Origin: Limonium bicolor
Taxonomy: Eukaryota; Streptophyta; Magnoliopsida; Caryophyllales; Plumbaginaceae
DNA length: 64,000 nt
Assembly: GCA_023374045.1 (NCBI GenBank)
Contig: CM041778.1
Coordinates: forward strand, 404,610,438-404,674,437
Reading direction: 5' to 3'
Shown here: positions 34,551 through 45,397 of the stretch, in pieces
Position numbering within the stretch: position 1 is the stretch's first letter
Layout: each line of letters starts with the position of its first letter
Notes under the pieces: generated by a model
What the model saw: only the letters and a program-made list of their open reading frames with translations
Told to the model about the DNA's origin: nothing
The model's database searches: none
Position numbers and translations under genes: made by a program

Positions 34551-35234
34551 ATGATGGAAGCAATTCATGAGTAACTCCTTGAACCGGTCCCACGCATCGT
34601 ATAAAGTCTTACCCGGCTCTTGGTAGAACGTGTTGATTTCGCCAATTAATTGCCTTGTCCTACTTGTGGGGTAGTACTTGGCAAGAAATTTGCTAGCCAT
34701 TTGCTCCCATGTGTGGATGGAACTTGATGGGAGGCTACGGTACCACCTCAAAGCAGAGTCGGACAATGAGTGGGGAAAGAGTTGTAGCCGGGTCCTCTCG
34801 TTTAGATTGCCTGTTTTACCGAAGGAGTTGCAAAAATCCAAGAAGAGGCTCAAGTGGTTTGGAGCATCATCCGGATTCGCCCCACTAAACTTTCCTTGAT
34901 CTCAGATTGTGGTGATGAAGTGGGTTTTAAAATCCCATTGAGCCGCTTCAGCTTGTGTCAAGGTTGGAAGAACTATTACTGAGGCTCTCCCTTCGGTGTT
35001 TGGTCGGTGGTAGTCCTCGAGAGGTCGGTGTTGGCCTTGTGGTTGCTCATCCCCATGACCATTGTCTTCGACATATGGTTCAATGTCCGCCATGGTAAGA
35101 GTGTTCAAGGTCCTTCTGATTCTTCTTAGAGATCGTTCAAGCTCGGACCTCGGGCTAGCAAGAGGAGAGTCGCTAGACCGGGTATTTGGCATACACAAGA
35201 GAAGTAGAAAGTACCTGAAAAAGCTCACCAACAA
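34551..35234 (-). pseudogene. Gag N-terminal part of the outer Athila/Tat-like element
   Basis: Minus strand. The part from 35234 includes an Arg/Ser-rich segment (MPNTRSSDSPLASPRSELE). A TGA at about 34902 interrupts it where the frame otherwise continues into the gag core (LRWYRSLPSSSIHTWEQMASKFLAKYYP, GKTLYDAWDRFKELL). The frame breaks at the ATGAT insertion site (34551-34555) and resumes at 2990. The true start is either the methionine near 35190 or 35234. Confidence 0.85.
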
Positions 35235-35341
35235 GCAATACTAAATATTAGAAGTAGGAAAAATAAACAAGAACTAAAGGACACTCAAATAAATAAAACC
35301 AGAAATACCAAAACTGGGGAAAATGATAGAGACTATCAATT

Positions 35342-35359
35342 TCCCCGGCGGCGGCGCCA
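35342..35359 (-). other. Primer-binding site of the outer element, Asp-tRNA type
   Basis: Minus-strand TGGCGCCGCCGCCGGGGA, six bases inside the LTR end at 35366. Confidence 0.85.
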
Positions 35360-35365
35360 AAAACT

Positions 35366-36733
35366 TGTTAGGGAAATTATGTATAGGTCAATATCACAAA
35401 ATATGGGCAAGTGAACCCAATCAAAGTAGTAGTAAATGGTGTCGTTCCACTAGGAAATTGACAATCTATCTCCCTAGCTTCGGTATTCGGTAACGGAACA
35501 ATAATTAAAATGGGGGTTTAGCCGGTGGCAAGCTTAATGATTTGATTCAAGATAAATTGCAAACTAAATATGGAAACTAAAATTGGTTGTTAATGGATTT
35601 GGATGGAAAGCACCCTAGGATGGTTATTATCACCTAAATTCACCCCAACTTCACTTATAAACCCACTCCACTCAAATTGTCTATTTGAACTATTGTAATG
35701 ACCTTCCAAGTCATGGAAGATTCAAATCTTACCTAGATACTTCCAACTCCCAAATCAAGAAGAGTTCAAATCACTAGATAGCATTAATTGCAAGTCCATA
35801 TTAATAGCCCCAAATTTCACCAACTAATCAAGCTAGCATAATCTAGGGTTTTTCTCTCTCTTTGGTCACAACACCCAACTTAAAATCATGTGTTGTTGGG
35901 AATCACCATAAATGCCATAAATGATAAAGTTACAACATTAAATGAACAAGAGAGAGAAAACAATCACAATAAATGAAGTATAGGTTTTACAAGCTAGTTG
36001 GGGGATTTAAGTTCAAATCCCCATCCCAAAGTGCTGAATGATACTACTCAAACATAGAGATAAGTAAATGGGAGAGAGAGATAGAAGAAGCCATTGTTGA
36101 AGGTCGTTGAGCTTGGAGAAGGTGAGTTTTCTTCCTCTTCTTCCTTCTCCTCCTTCTTTTCTCCCCCAAAATCGTCTCTCTCTCTCTCTCTCTCCTAGGT
36201 TGAGTGTCTAATGTCTGGTAAGTGGAATGTGAGAATGAGTGTATTTTTTCCCGTTTTTAAAACAGTTTCTGGGCAAAAATCCCGAGAGGACCACCCCACA
36301 GGGGCGGTCGGCCTGGGGCGGTCCCAAACAGAGAGAAATCCGCGTGCTGGAATCAACCCAACCGCCCCACAGGGGCGGTCCTCCTGGGGCGGTCCGGACC
36401 AGAGAGCATTCTGCGTGCGGAATTCAACCTCGACCGCCCCACAGGGGCGGTCTCCCTGGGGCGGTCCGGACCAGAGACGCTCCTTCTGCACCGAAATCGT
36501 CCCATTTGATCCATTATCTTTGACACACCCCTCATGGCAATAAAGCTTGGCCACAAATCCTTGAGAATCTTCAAAATTCGTTGCTCGAATAAGCTTTTAC
36601 CTATGTTATAAACAAAATGGTATAAGTTCACCTATATTATCGAAATGCTCTATAAAGTGGTGAAATAGGTCAATAGTTGCATGAAATAAAGGTAAATAGA
36701 GACCTTATAATTACATTATTTCACCACTTATCA
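35366..36733 (-). repeat. 5' LTR of the outer Athila/Tat-like element
   Basis: On the minus strand it starts TGATAAGTGGTGAAATAATG and ends CCCTAACA, a terminal form typical of plant Tat/Athila LTRs. 1368 bp. It contains a CT/GA microsatellite (about 36174-36195) and a G+C-rich repeat array (36283-36480). The opposite LTR lies left of the window. Confidence 0.82.
36283..36480. repeat. GACCGCCCC/GGGGCGGTC hairpin array in the outer LTR
   Basis: Three tandem units of about 68-70 bp. Each contains ACCGCCCC (ACCACCCC in the first), the loop ACA, GGGGCGGTC, and shortly after a second TGGGGCGGTCC. Stems reach 9 bp. The units are joined by a CAGAGA...CTGCGTGC-like spacer. Confidence 0.85.
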
Positions 36734-36865
36734 ATGTCGCGAATAACCATTATGGCACAATGGTTAGCACAATCTATACCCACACTTTACGAGATTAAAG
36801 TGGCATAGTCAGATGTATATCTATTTTATTAGTTTTGAATGGATAGACTACGGTAGCAAATAATC

Positions 36866-37070
36866 TTAAAGAGAGCTTTGGACGTGGCTTGGACTTTGTT
36901 TTTCTTGTAGTGTGAGAGATTCAACTTTCTTTCCAAGCTTTGTTTGAGTGGATTTCGACCCAATAATCTTTTCTTCAAACCACTTTGGTTTTTCATCGAC
37001 AACAGTTTCTTGAATGAAAGTGAGAGGCTTAAAGAGAGCTTTGGAAGTGGCTTGGACTTTTCTTTTTAAA
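36866..37070. repeat. Direct repeat in the copia remnant
   Basis: CTTAAAGAGAGCTTTGGA followed by GTGGCTTGGACTTT occurs at about 36868 and again at about 37030, roughly 160 bp apart, a local duplication in the degenerate gag region. Confidence 0.7.
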
Positions 37071-37302
37071 CTTTTGATGTAGAGTGACTGTTTGAGAGTA
37101 AAAAATTAAATGAAATTTATATAATCAGTCAATTCTTTCTGTATATTCTAAATAGTATTAGCCGATTCACGAAACTTAAGTCGATCTCTAGTAATATGAC
37201 CTTTTAAAATATGGATTTTCTCATAAAGTAAGGTAATTTGTTCTTGTTTCTTAGTTAGATCACACTCATCATGATTTGGATCTATAAAGTATGTGGAAAG
37301 AT

Positions 37303-37407
37303 CTAAGAAGGTACAAAATTTGCACTAGCAGCAAGATTGGATAAAACTGGTGCAGATGGAGTCTTACTTACTTGATTATGAGTGGTTTTATCACCATTGT
37401 GAGCCAT
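37303..37407 (-). pseudogene. N-terminal gag fragment of the copia remnant
   Basis: ATG at 37407 about 85 bp after the primer site, 34 codons (MAHNGDKTTHNQ at the start) to a TAG at 37303. Beyond it, to about 36850, degenerate coding-like sequence (FIQETVVDEKPKWFEEK) is recognisable with several stops. Position and start are typical of a copia gag, but no diagnostic domain remains. Confidence 0.5.
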
Positions 37408-37491
37408 CAAGCATATCAGACTGGTGGTGCCTAACTCAGGCTACTCTCGGTTGGTAATTTTGTCATCTTGAGAGATTTGTCATCCAACACA

Positions 37492-37504
37492 GGCTCTGAT
37501 ACCA
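37492..37504 (-). other. Primer-binding site, initiator-Met type
   Basis: Minus-strand TGGTATCAGAGCC, two bases from the LTR end at 37507. Confidence 0.8.
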
Positions 37505-37506
37505 CA

Positions 37507-38400
37507 TGACAGGATCGAGAGTGTTGACCGAGTAGATTTGAGGTGTTAATCTCAAACCAACTCAACTATGTCTGAGAATGTAGATGCGGAAGCTTTTGTT
37601 GAAATTTACAAGAGCAGAAAACTTGTATTAAAACTCAACGATGAATTTACAACCTAGTACTTTACACTTGGGGTTAGATAGAATAACCCTGTCTAACACC
37701 TACACTCAAACCTCTAATGATTGATCAATACAACATGTGGAGTGTTTGGGTGCAAATGCTCTGTAAGCATGATGAATCTAAGTGAGCATAGAATGAACTT
37801 AGTCTTGAAAATAATCTCTCAAAATGAAAGCTCTCTCTTAGTGTGACTCTCTCTCTAGAAATGTGTAAATGAAAATCCCTAATCAGTGCAATTGACTTAT
37901 ATCTGGTTAAATACTGATTAAAGTCGAAGTAACTAATCCAGTGCGTTTAAAGTGATGTTTCCATGACCTTCCACTAAGCATAAGTCAGGAATATCTTCAA
38001 CGGCTGTGCGGTTGACTCAACTGCCACATGACTGACTCACTCTGACGCGCCTCAACTACAATCTACTTTGTTGGTCGGTTGTGAGAGTGATAGGCGGTTA
38101 TCTCCTTTGACTTCTCCACATTCTAGCTCCGAGAGTGTGCGTTTTCTCACTACTACTCCGATTTAGTCCGACTTTTCTTTGCAGTGGGACTTGTGTTGGC
38201 CTTCTTCAACCTTAATTGTCTTGATTGTCGAACCTGGTCGTATGTGAACATGTGTTGCAGTTATTTTCTTGCATTTCTCCATGTTTTATCATTAGAGGTT
38301 CACCTCATAGCTTCTAGAACTTTCCAAGAGAATCCTCAACACAACACGACTCCTTTACATAGGCTGACTCCTTCTGTCATCCAGACTCAGGGTTCCAACA
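37507..38400 (-). repeat. LTR of the copia remnant
   Basis: 894 bp. On the minus strand it starts TGTTGGAACCCTGAG and ends CGATCCTGTCA. Flanked on the right by the polypurine tract (38401-38415, minus AAAAAAGGGGAAAT) and on the left by the primer site. Confidence 0.78.
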
Positions 38401-38634
38401 ATTTCCCCTTTTTTGCTGATTGTGGCAAAGGGAGCCGACTCTGTCAAGATGAACCAAAGCTCAGCTTTAAGTTGAGCATCATTAATAAGATGAGATGAAT
38501 GCAAATCGCTCGCCAGATAGAGTTTGTTTGACAACCAAACTCTGTTTGTCTTGACTCTTTGCTTGAGGACAAGCTCTGGCTGACTTGTTCTCTTCACTGG
38601 GAGTTATTATCCGTTAAACTTAGACGTTCTCGGC

Positions 38635-38794
38635 CTTGTATTTCTCCACTTTTTATCATTAGAGGTTCACCTCCTAACTTCTGGAACTTTCCAAGAGTGT
38701 CTCCAACACAATATGACTCATTTAGGTACGTTGACTCCTTCTGTCATCCAAACTTACTTTGATGTCATTATCAGCAAAACTCTGGATTCCAACA
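38635..38794 (-). repeat. Partial second LTR of the copia remnant
   Basis: Similar to 38268-38400 (TTATCATTAGAGGTTCACCT, GGAACTTTCCAAGAG, TGACTCCTTCTGTCATCCA), and ends in GGATTCCAACA at 38794. The rest of the LTR is missing. Confidence 0.68.
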
Positions 38795-39548
38795 TCCTAT
38801 CAGAAGATGCAAAGGACTTTTTTATTTTATGTAGTTTTTTGTTAAGTAATAAAAGATGGTTATGCCTATTTTTTTTAACTTCCAACTAGTGGACAATGAT
38901 ATATTTGGTTATAATTTTTATATATTAGTTATTAATTACTATAATTATATAATGTGTATATTTCTTTAAATTTACCTATACTTTTAAGAGTTCTATTAAT
39001 TACATTTTCACGGTAAGAATATTTTGTGATTTATTGTAAATTCTCCCACCTTTATATATATATATATATTACTTGAAAAGCTATTATTACTTTTTTTACA
39101 TATTTCCTATATGTTGTATAAATATAATTTATTAGAGTTAGATTATGGAAAAATATATTGTTGAATTTACCTATTTAGCCGAAACAAATAATCCAATTTC
39201 TTTCCTTGTCTCGTGTTAACTCTACATACATAAAAACATATCCAATTATTGAATTATGGGTAGGAACTAGTCATTCAGAAACAAAGTAGTGTCATAATAG
39301 AAACTAGACCATTTTTTTTTTGGGAAAAAGGATTTTTCGAAAGACGTACTTGAATAATTCCGTTTTTCCTGAGAGAAAAATAAACGTGAATAGATAATCC
39401 TAATGAAAATTACTAATGTTGAATCATATTTATCAATAAAAAAGATAAAAAATAGAGAATCTGTTCGGAATATACCCTTTTGTTTACGAAAATATATATC
39501 ACACAAAATTGTCTTAACCCTTAAAAAATATTAACATTCTCTAACCCT
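38795..39548. other. A+T-rich region upstream of the GDPD gene
   Basis: No coding sequence or transposon boundary recognised. A TA microsatellite lies at about 39054-39070. This is presumably the proximal promoter region of the gene that follows; the copia remnant lies within 900 bp of the start codon. Confidence 0.5.
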
Positions 39549-39557
39549 TATATATAA
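39549..39557 (+). promoter_or_regulatory. Candidate TATA box of the GDPD gene
   Basis: TATATATAA 125 bp upstream of the chosen ATG, leaving a plausible leader of about 95-100 bases. Many other TA-rich stretches exist nearby, so the choice is tentative. Confidence 0.45.
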
Positions 39558-39681
39558 CAACCTTTTGTATGGAAATAATTATACGGAAGATCGATTAAGG
39601 AAAGGAGGGTTTTGTGAAATACATCAACATCATCGATCGAAGAAGAAAGTAGGGTTTTAAGAAGGACATCAACATCATCTC

Positions 39682-41075
39682 ATGGCTTCCTCTTCCACAT
39701 GTAACTGTAAGTACCTCAACTCGAATATGTGTAAAGCTGCTTTTTATGCGGTAGAGTTATCGCGACGACATGTTTTGGATATTAAGCAAAAAGTTCCTTT
39801 TCTTAGGTTTGGTTAATATGAGCATTATTACCATAAGCATTACCCTATTGTTGTTGATCACGAATGCTACCGCAAGACCACTGTACCCACTCCCAAGCAG
39901 ACCCACAAATTCCCAAAAGAAACCGTTGCAGACATCTCGGCCCTTCAATTTGGCACATAGAGGGTCCAATGGCGAACTTCCTGAAGAAACTGGCCCCGCT
40001 TACATGGTATGGTATCTTAATTATTAGTATACACAGCTTTATAGGGTTCTTTGTTTCGATTCATCATTAATTTGCATGTTTAATGTGTTCCAGAGAGCAA
40101 TAGAAGAAGGTGCGGATTTCATAGAAACAGATATCCTTGCTTCAAAAGATGGAGTTTTATTTAGCCTCCATGATCCAACCCTTGATGCGACCACTGATGT
40201 TGCTGATCACAAGGAGTTTGCAGATCGGAAAAAGACTTATGAAGTTCAAGGAGTAAATATGACTGGTTTCTTCACTGTTGATTTCACTTGGGAGGAACTC
40301 AAAACACTGCGTACTAAGCAGAGGTTTCCATTCAGGGATCAAGAGTATAATGGCAAATTCCCACTTATAACGTTTGAAGAGTTCATCTCTATCGCACTGA
40401 ATGCGGATAGAGTCGTTGGGATATATCCTGAAATCAAAAACCCAGTATTCATCAACAAACAGGTAGATATTTGCTGTTTTTTATCAGTTAAATTATATTT
40501 AGATTATAAAAATTATGGTATATATGTTCCAGGTCAAGTTCCCTCATGGGAAAAGAGTTGAGGATTTAATCATTGAAACCCTAAAAAAGTACGGGTACAA
40601 AGGTGAATACCTATCAGAAGACTGGAAGAAACAACCTTGTTTCATACAATCATTCGATGCTTTATCCCTAATTTACATTTCAAACCAAACTAATCTTCCT
40701 AAGATCTTCTTGATTGATGATGTCAATGTCATTACCGAAGATACCCATTTGAGTTATGAGCAAATAACTTCTGATGAATACCTAGATTACATCAGCCAGT
40801 ATGTAGTGGGGATCGGACCATGGAAGGATACTGTTGTTCCAGTAGTTAAAAACTATCTTCAAAAGCCTACTGATCTAGTGGCTAAGGCACATGCTCGAAA
40901 CCTTCAAGTGCATCCTTATACTTACAGATTGGAGAACCAGTTTGTGCATTTCAATTTTTTTGAAGATGCGTATTTGGAATATGAGTTCTGGATCAAAACA
41001 ATGCAAGTTGATGGTCTTTTCACTGACTTTGCTGGAAGTCTCCATCGTTACCAGCAGTGGACCAATCCACTTTAA
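39682..41075 (+). CDS. Glycerophosphodiester phosphodiesterase, GDPD5/6-like, four exons
   Basis: Exons 39682-39706, 39807-40006, 40094-40462 and 40533-41075, all with GT-AG introns (100, 87 and 70 bp), giving 378 residues, the usual length for plant GDPD5/6-type proteins. The enzyme hydrolyses glycerophosphodiesters to glycerol-3-phosphate and an alcohol and is linked to phospholipid turnover and phosphate recycling. A hydrophobic segment (residues about 14-30) suggests a signal peptide, hence secretory pathway or cell-wall/vacuolar location. Catalytic residues are present: H59-R60 (HRGSNGELPEET), E86 and D88 (FIETDI), H101-D102. The second family block YPEIKNP and the C-terminal DGLFTDFAGS are intact. 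No stops. Start chosen because the first mini-exon splices in frame to the hydrophobic segment; an alternative ATG at 39770, in frame if intron 1 is retained, cannot be excluded. It is the only intact ordinary gene in the window. Confidence 0.92.
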
Positions 41076-42029
41076 TGTTGTTTCACTTCCTTTCCCGTTA
41101 GTTAGACGTTCGTCGGTTTCTTCTGTTCCTTTTGGGCTGATGCTAGATTTTTGACTTCATACCTTACTAACTTATGATTAATGTAATAACTGTTTTTTAC
41201 TTTTTGCAAATTTCATCTATCTTTAATTCTCCTTTTTTTTGCCTTTATTGTTTGTGTGTACTTAATTTAAATTCATGATGAGTGTCTAGGGATTTTATTT
41301 GCTAAATGGATGGAAAAGCCTAAAACGATTGTTAGAATTTTCTTGTCCCGGAAGTTGCCGGAGGCATCGCCACTCGGAATAGTTAGGGAGAATAAACCAA
41401 CAATACCCACTAATATCATACCAAATCACTTACAAACTGATAAAATAAAATAAAATTCTATATAATCTAGAGCCTCTATTATTAAATATCCCAAACTAAT
41501 GACCAGAATTTTGCCATAATGGTTACAGTCCCCCTCCATAACATAATCTATATCCATTTTAATATTTGGGTTCCAAGCCATTCGTTACTTACAAATTAAA
41601 AGAAAAAGCAACCTTGATATATAAGATTTTTTAACTCCAACTAACCATTTCCATAAACCATCCTTCTAAGGGTTACATGTTGTTGTTTCCAAACCAAAAA
41701 GGTCCAACCTAGAGCAAGCACTAACCATGACAACTATTATATGCAACTTGATTCCACCGGGATGTTACAAAAATAGCTTAACAACTTTTCAGTTGTTGTT
41801 GAGGTGTGCAAACCCTACGACTCAAGACTAACAACAGAAACTAGATAAAGAAAGAGAGCATAGTTCTAACATAAAACATAAACAAGCCACTAGCATACAA
41901 CGACCAACCTCTCGATTTTGATTTTGAACTTCGATTATGCCTCTCCGCTTTTCTCTTCTTGCCCCTTCCCCTCCACCATGTCTAACCCTCTCTTCCCGTA
42001 CAACCACCGCCTAACCCCTTCTCCGTCGT
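41076..42029. other. GDPD 3' region and 5' part of a LINE-like sequence
   Basis: After the GDPD stop there is a T-rich 3' UTR-like stretch to about 41330. From about 41750 C-rich sequence (CCTCCACCATGTCTAACC) leads to the GTCGT insertion site of the next element and continues at 49148. That segment probably is the leader of the LINE-like ORF1 at 49344. Its 5' boundary could not be placed. Confidence 0.45.
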
Positions 42030-42206
42030 TGTAATACCCCGAATTTTTGTAACCCTAATGGAAACCATAGTTCCTTAGGAATTATTAGAGAACACCAGGA
42101 AACCCTAGTGGTCGGAGATCAACCAAGAAACCCTGCAGAAACCCTAATTAAGGAAGTCCCATAAAACAATGAAATTTCGGGAAGTTACTTAGAGTTCAAT
42201 AAGCCT

Positions 42207-42300
42207 CGGTCAACTGTGGTCAAACCTAGGTCAACCTTGGTCTGACCTTGGTCAAATATTGGACAATGGTCAAACCTTGGTCAATGGTCAACTTTGACCA
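42207..42300 (+). promoter_or_regulatory. Cluster of W-box-like GGTCAA/TTGACC motifs
   Basis: Seven GGTCAA and one TTGACC in 94 bp, in the U3 part of the LTR upstream of the TATA-like sequence. TTGACC/T is the core bound by plant WRKY factors. The same cluster is in the other LTR (46347-46440). Confidence 0.6.
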
Positions 42301-42866
42301 TGATGATGCAGTGATGATGCAGCGATGATGTCAGCATGACATAATGATGATGTAAGTGTCGAGGTGTCAAGAGATGAGAAGTTACACATGGCCCAATCAA
42401 GAGAAGCTTTGTGTCATCTTCATTAATGACTAAACTCCCTTAGGTGTCACTTCATCATTCGACAACAGTTGGAACCAATGAGGGTGAAACACGTGTCCTA
42501 ACCTTATTAATTATTCTTGTCCTTATATAATCATGAAGATGATAAGGCTTATCATCTTAATAATGAGGGGCGGCCACACATGGAGGGTGGAGATTAATCC
42601 AAGCAAAATATCTATGATCCAAGGGCTGTAAGTGAAGACATCTTTCTTAACCTCATCACTATTCATTATTCTTGTCTTATTCTCATTATTAGCCATGCCA
42701 CTTGTCTCCTTCATTTAATATGGCCGGTTACACATGGATGGATGGGATTAGAGCTTGGCTAGGTGTCTCTCATCTAAGGCCTCCTTAAGGATAAGGCTTA
42801 TCTCTTTAATCATTACACTTAGTTAATGAACTAAAATGAACTCTTTTTGGAGTCCACTCACGCCAT

Positions 42867-42877
42867 CTATAAGAGGG
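42867..42877 (+). promoter_or_regulatory. TATA-like element of the 42-49 kb LTR
   Basis: CTATAAGAGGG preceded by CGCCAT, the best core promoter candidate; repeated at about 47040 in the other LTR. Confidence 0.5.
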
Positions 42878-43442
42878 AGCTGGGTTCTGATTTCCTTGCC
42901 TTCTACACACACCCTCACGCCATTATAATACCATAGAAGTTCATAGAAGGCAACACCCACCATTAGAGAAGAGAATTCAAGCTAAAAATCAAGGAAAAAC
43001 AAGATTTCGAGGGGGAAGCAGCTGGTGACCTTGGGTGAATTGGTTAGTGGAAGAAATTGATTCAATTAGCTAAGGAACTTGTAAGGTCGTGGCTAGAATG
43101 GCAAGGAGAGTCCATGTAACACTTATGCTCACCATTTCTTTCTTTAAACCCTGATTTTGAGTTTTAACTCTTGTTGATGGTAACTTCCAAACCCTAGCTT
43201 CTCTTGAGCTTAAATTTTGACAGTGTTCTTAGATAGTTATTACTAGACTAAGCTCAAAAATTCAGGCAAAAATAACTTTGGGAAGTAGGACAATTTCTAG
43301 GAAACTTTTAGGAAGGAAAAATGTGTTTTAAGACTCTATGAGTGATTTCGATGGGATTTCATTGAGTTTGATGTGTTATTCTACCTATATTAACTCATAA
43401 TAATTGATTATAGTTGGTGGGAACTCGTGGTTAGACATAAAA

Positions 43443-43854
43443 GGAAAAATTCACGAGAAACCCCTGTTTTCTTTCATAATTCATAATATACCCCTGTGAT
43501 TTTAGTAATTTAACTTTAAACATGCTTAAATGTTGTCCAAAATTGATGAAACTTTACATGGACAATGTTAAAGTGTTATATTTTGGTCCAATATCAATTT
43601 TGAAGCTTTTTAAGCTCACATGTGACCTGTGGGACCCAATGATAATGTGACTGTTCATTGGGTCCCACAGGTCACATGTGAGCTTAAAAAACTTCAAATT
43701 TGATATTGGACCAAAATATAAGACTTTAGCATTGTCCATGTAAAGTTTCATCAATTTTGGACAACATTTAAGCATGTTTAAAGTTAAATTACGAAAATCA
43801 CAAGGGTATATTGTGAATTACGAAAGAAAACAGGGGTATCTCGTGAATTTTCCC
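43443..43854. mobile_element. Mutator-type foldback MITE with 9-bp target duplication
   Basis: 412 bp present only in the left LTR, flanked by GACATAAAA on both sides (43434-43442, 43855-43863); the right LTR has one copy of that site. Termini GGAAAAATTCACGAGA and its near complement. The whole element is an almost perfect palindrome centred near 43650. The 9-bp duplication points to the MULE superfamily. No coding capacity. Confidence 0.88.
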
Positions 43855-45397
43855 GACATAAAAATGCTAGGTTAAGGTGGGAGGGCTTAAATGGTGCTTT
43901 AAGCCTTGAGACTTAGTTAAATAGGTTTCCGAATTCATCTTGCCTTGAAATTTTGAGGGTATTCTTATATTTCGAATTTAGATCCATGGTCAAAATTTTA
44001 GGTCGAAACTCATTTGGGAAGTCATTCGAATTATTAGGAAGTGATTTGGGTTAAAGGTGTGCTTTAAGCTTGTATAAGTGTAATTGTGTGTTGGTTATTG
44101 GATTTAATGGTTTATCTGGTCATTATAGTCCTAATATGACTTGTGGTTTAAGTTTTATGAGATTGTGAAGTGTAAAATATATAAGGAAGTCCTGTAAGGA
44201 TATGTATGTGTGTTAAAACTTGGAAAGAAGGAAAATTGTGTTTAAGTGTGGTTTTGGGTGTTTTGTTGCTTGGTTTAGCCTTGAAAGGGTTGGAATGATA
44301 TTGGTTTGACTATTTATCAGAAAATATGATGTGGATATCTTAACCCCTTTCTAAGGATGATTGTGTTGTAATATTGTTCTGAAAGGTTTTGGGAATGATT
44401 TTTGAGTTATCCTTGTGTTGAATGTTGATTTATGACTGATAAGAGATTGATCTGGTTTCTGGTGGGTGAATGGTATATTCATGGGAGGAGCTTATTATTA
44501 CATGAATTGTGAAGAATCTATTTAAGAGTTTTACAAATTATGTTGGTCATGATTATGAATGTTGGATTGGAAATTGTATTGTGTGTGATACTATGTGATG
44601 GTGGACTTGTTGGTTGGTTGGATGGTGATATTGAGAAAGGCTATGGTTAGCCTCATTGAGAAAAGCTATTTGAGCAACTGAATATTAAGTCATTTTATGG
44701 CTTGCCGTATTGGCGACTGATTATTAGACTCCTACCAATGAATTGGGGTCGTCCTATGATCTACTCTTTGAGCTATGGTTAGCCTTAGGGGGTGTGCACA
44801 CTTAAGGACATAGGGCCAGAGAATTGAGAGTTGTGGATTTCACTTTGTGATTCCAGTGGGGTGTTGAGATTTATCTGATTCACGAGGTACGAATGTGATG
44901 TAATCCAAGGGCAGGTAAACTCTTCTGTGTGATATACTCTTATGCTTGCCTATGCTTGTCTGATGCTTAATTGTTATACAAAGAGTTTTAAAGAGAGAAT
45001 GAATTTTACAGGGTGTGATATTTGTTACTCAGCTTTGCTGACGTTTTCTGGTTTGTGCCTGTGGCCCCTTTGTGTGATTGCTTGCTGGCCACAGATTTGT
45101 GTTTATGGTTGCAGGTCAAGTTGATTCTTTGTGTGATATTGCTCTTGAGCTTGGGACAAGGGAACACGCCGACATAACTAGGAATTTTATTTATTTGTAA
45201 GTGGAAAACTCCTTGGAGCATGTTCCGGGAGTTAGGTTGTAGGTGGATTAGCCTTAGCATCCACACTAGTTGGTGTGGGTGTGGCGGTAGCACTCCGGTT
45301 TGGCTTAGGTGTTATTTAGTCTTCCGCTGTAAAATATTGTAGAAAGTTGTACAAAATAAAAATAAATAAATTAGGGTGTGAAAACCGGGGTGTTACA

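Larger units (their letters stand above)
1..36733 (-). mobile_element. Athila/Tat-type Ty3/gypsy LTR retrotransposon, left end outside window, interrupted
   Basis: The oldest layer of the nest. Reading the minus strand from 36733 there is an LTR (36733-35366), an Asp-tRNA-type primer-binding site, gag, protease and reverse transcriptase running off position 1. A 31.5 kb younger element splits gag at the duplicated ATGAT. The retroviral-type protease motif DLGAS and the RT motif FMDD followed by FSIYG fit the Athila/Tat branch rather than chromoviruses. The reading frames contain several nonsense codons and at least one frameshift, so the copy is dead. The second LTR, integrase and RNase H would lie left of the window. 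Confidence 0.85.
36734..38794 (-). mobile_element. Copia-type LTR retrotransposon remnant
   Basis: One complete LTR (37507-38400) has an initiator-Met primer site on its left and a polypurine tract on its right, and a second partial LTR lies at about 38635-38794. Minus orientation. Only a short gag start and a degenerate gag-like stretch remain. The outer Athila/Tat element appears to have inserted into its left part. Confidence 0.7.
42030..45397 (+). repeat. 5' LTR of the 42-49 kb element
   Basis: 3368 bp including a 412-bp MITE and its duplicated target. Carries a cluster of GGTCAA motifs (42207-42300), a TATA-like CTATAAGAGGG (42867) and non-coding A+T-rich sequence. Confidence 0.92.

Noticed and set aside
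36745..36825. Possible tRNA gene (ATGGCACAATGGTTAGCAC resembles an A box)
   Set aside because: No B box (GGTTCGAANCC) at the right distance and no cloverleaf; chance match.
42523..42714. 63-codon frame identical in both LTR copies (also 46696-46887)
   Set aside because: Identity is due to recent LTR duplication, not selection; low-complexity, no domain.
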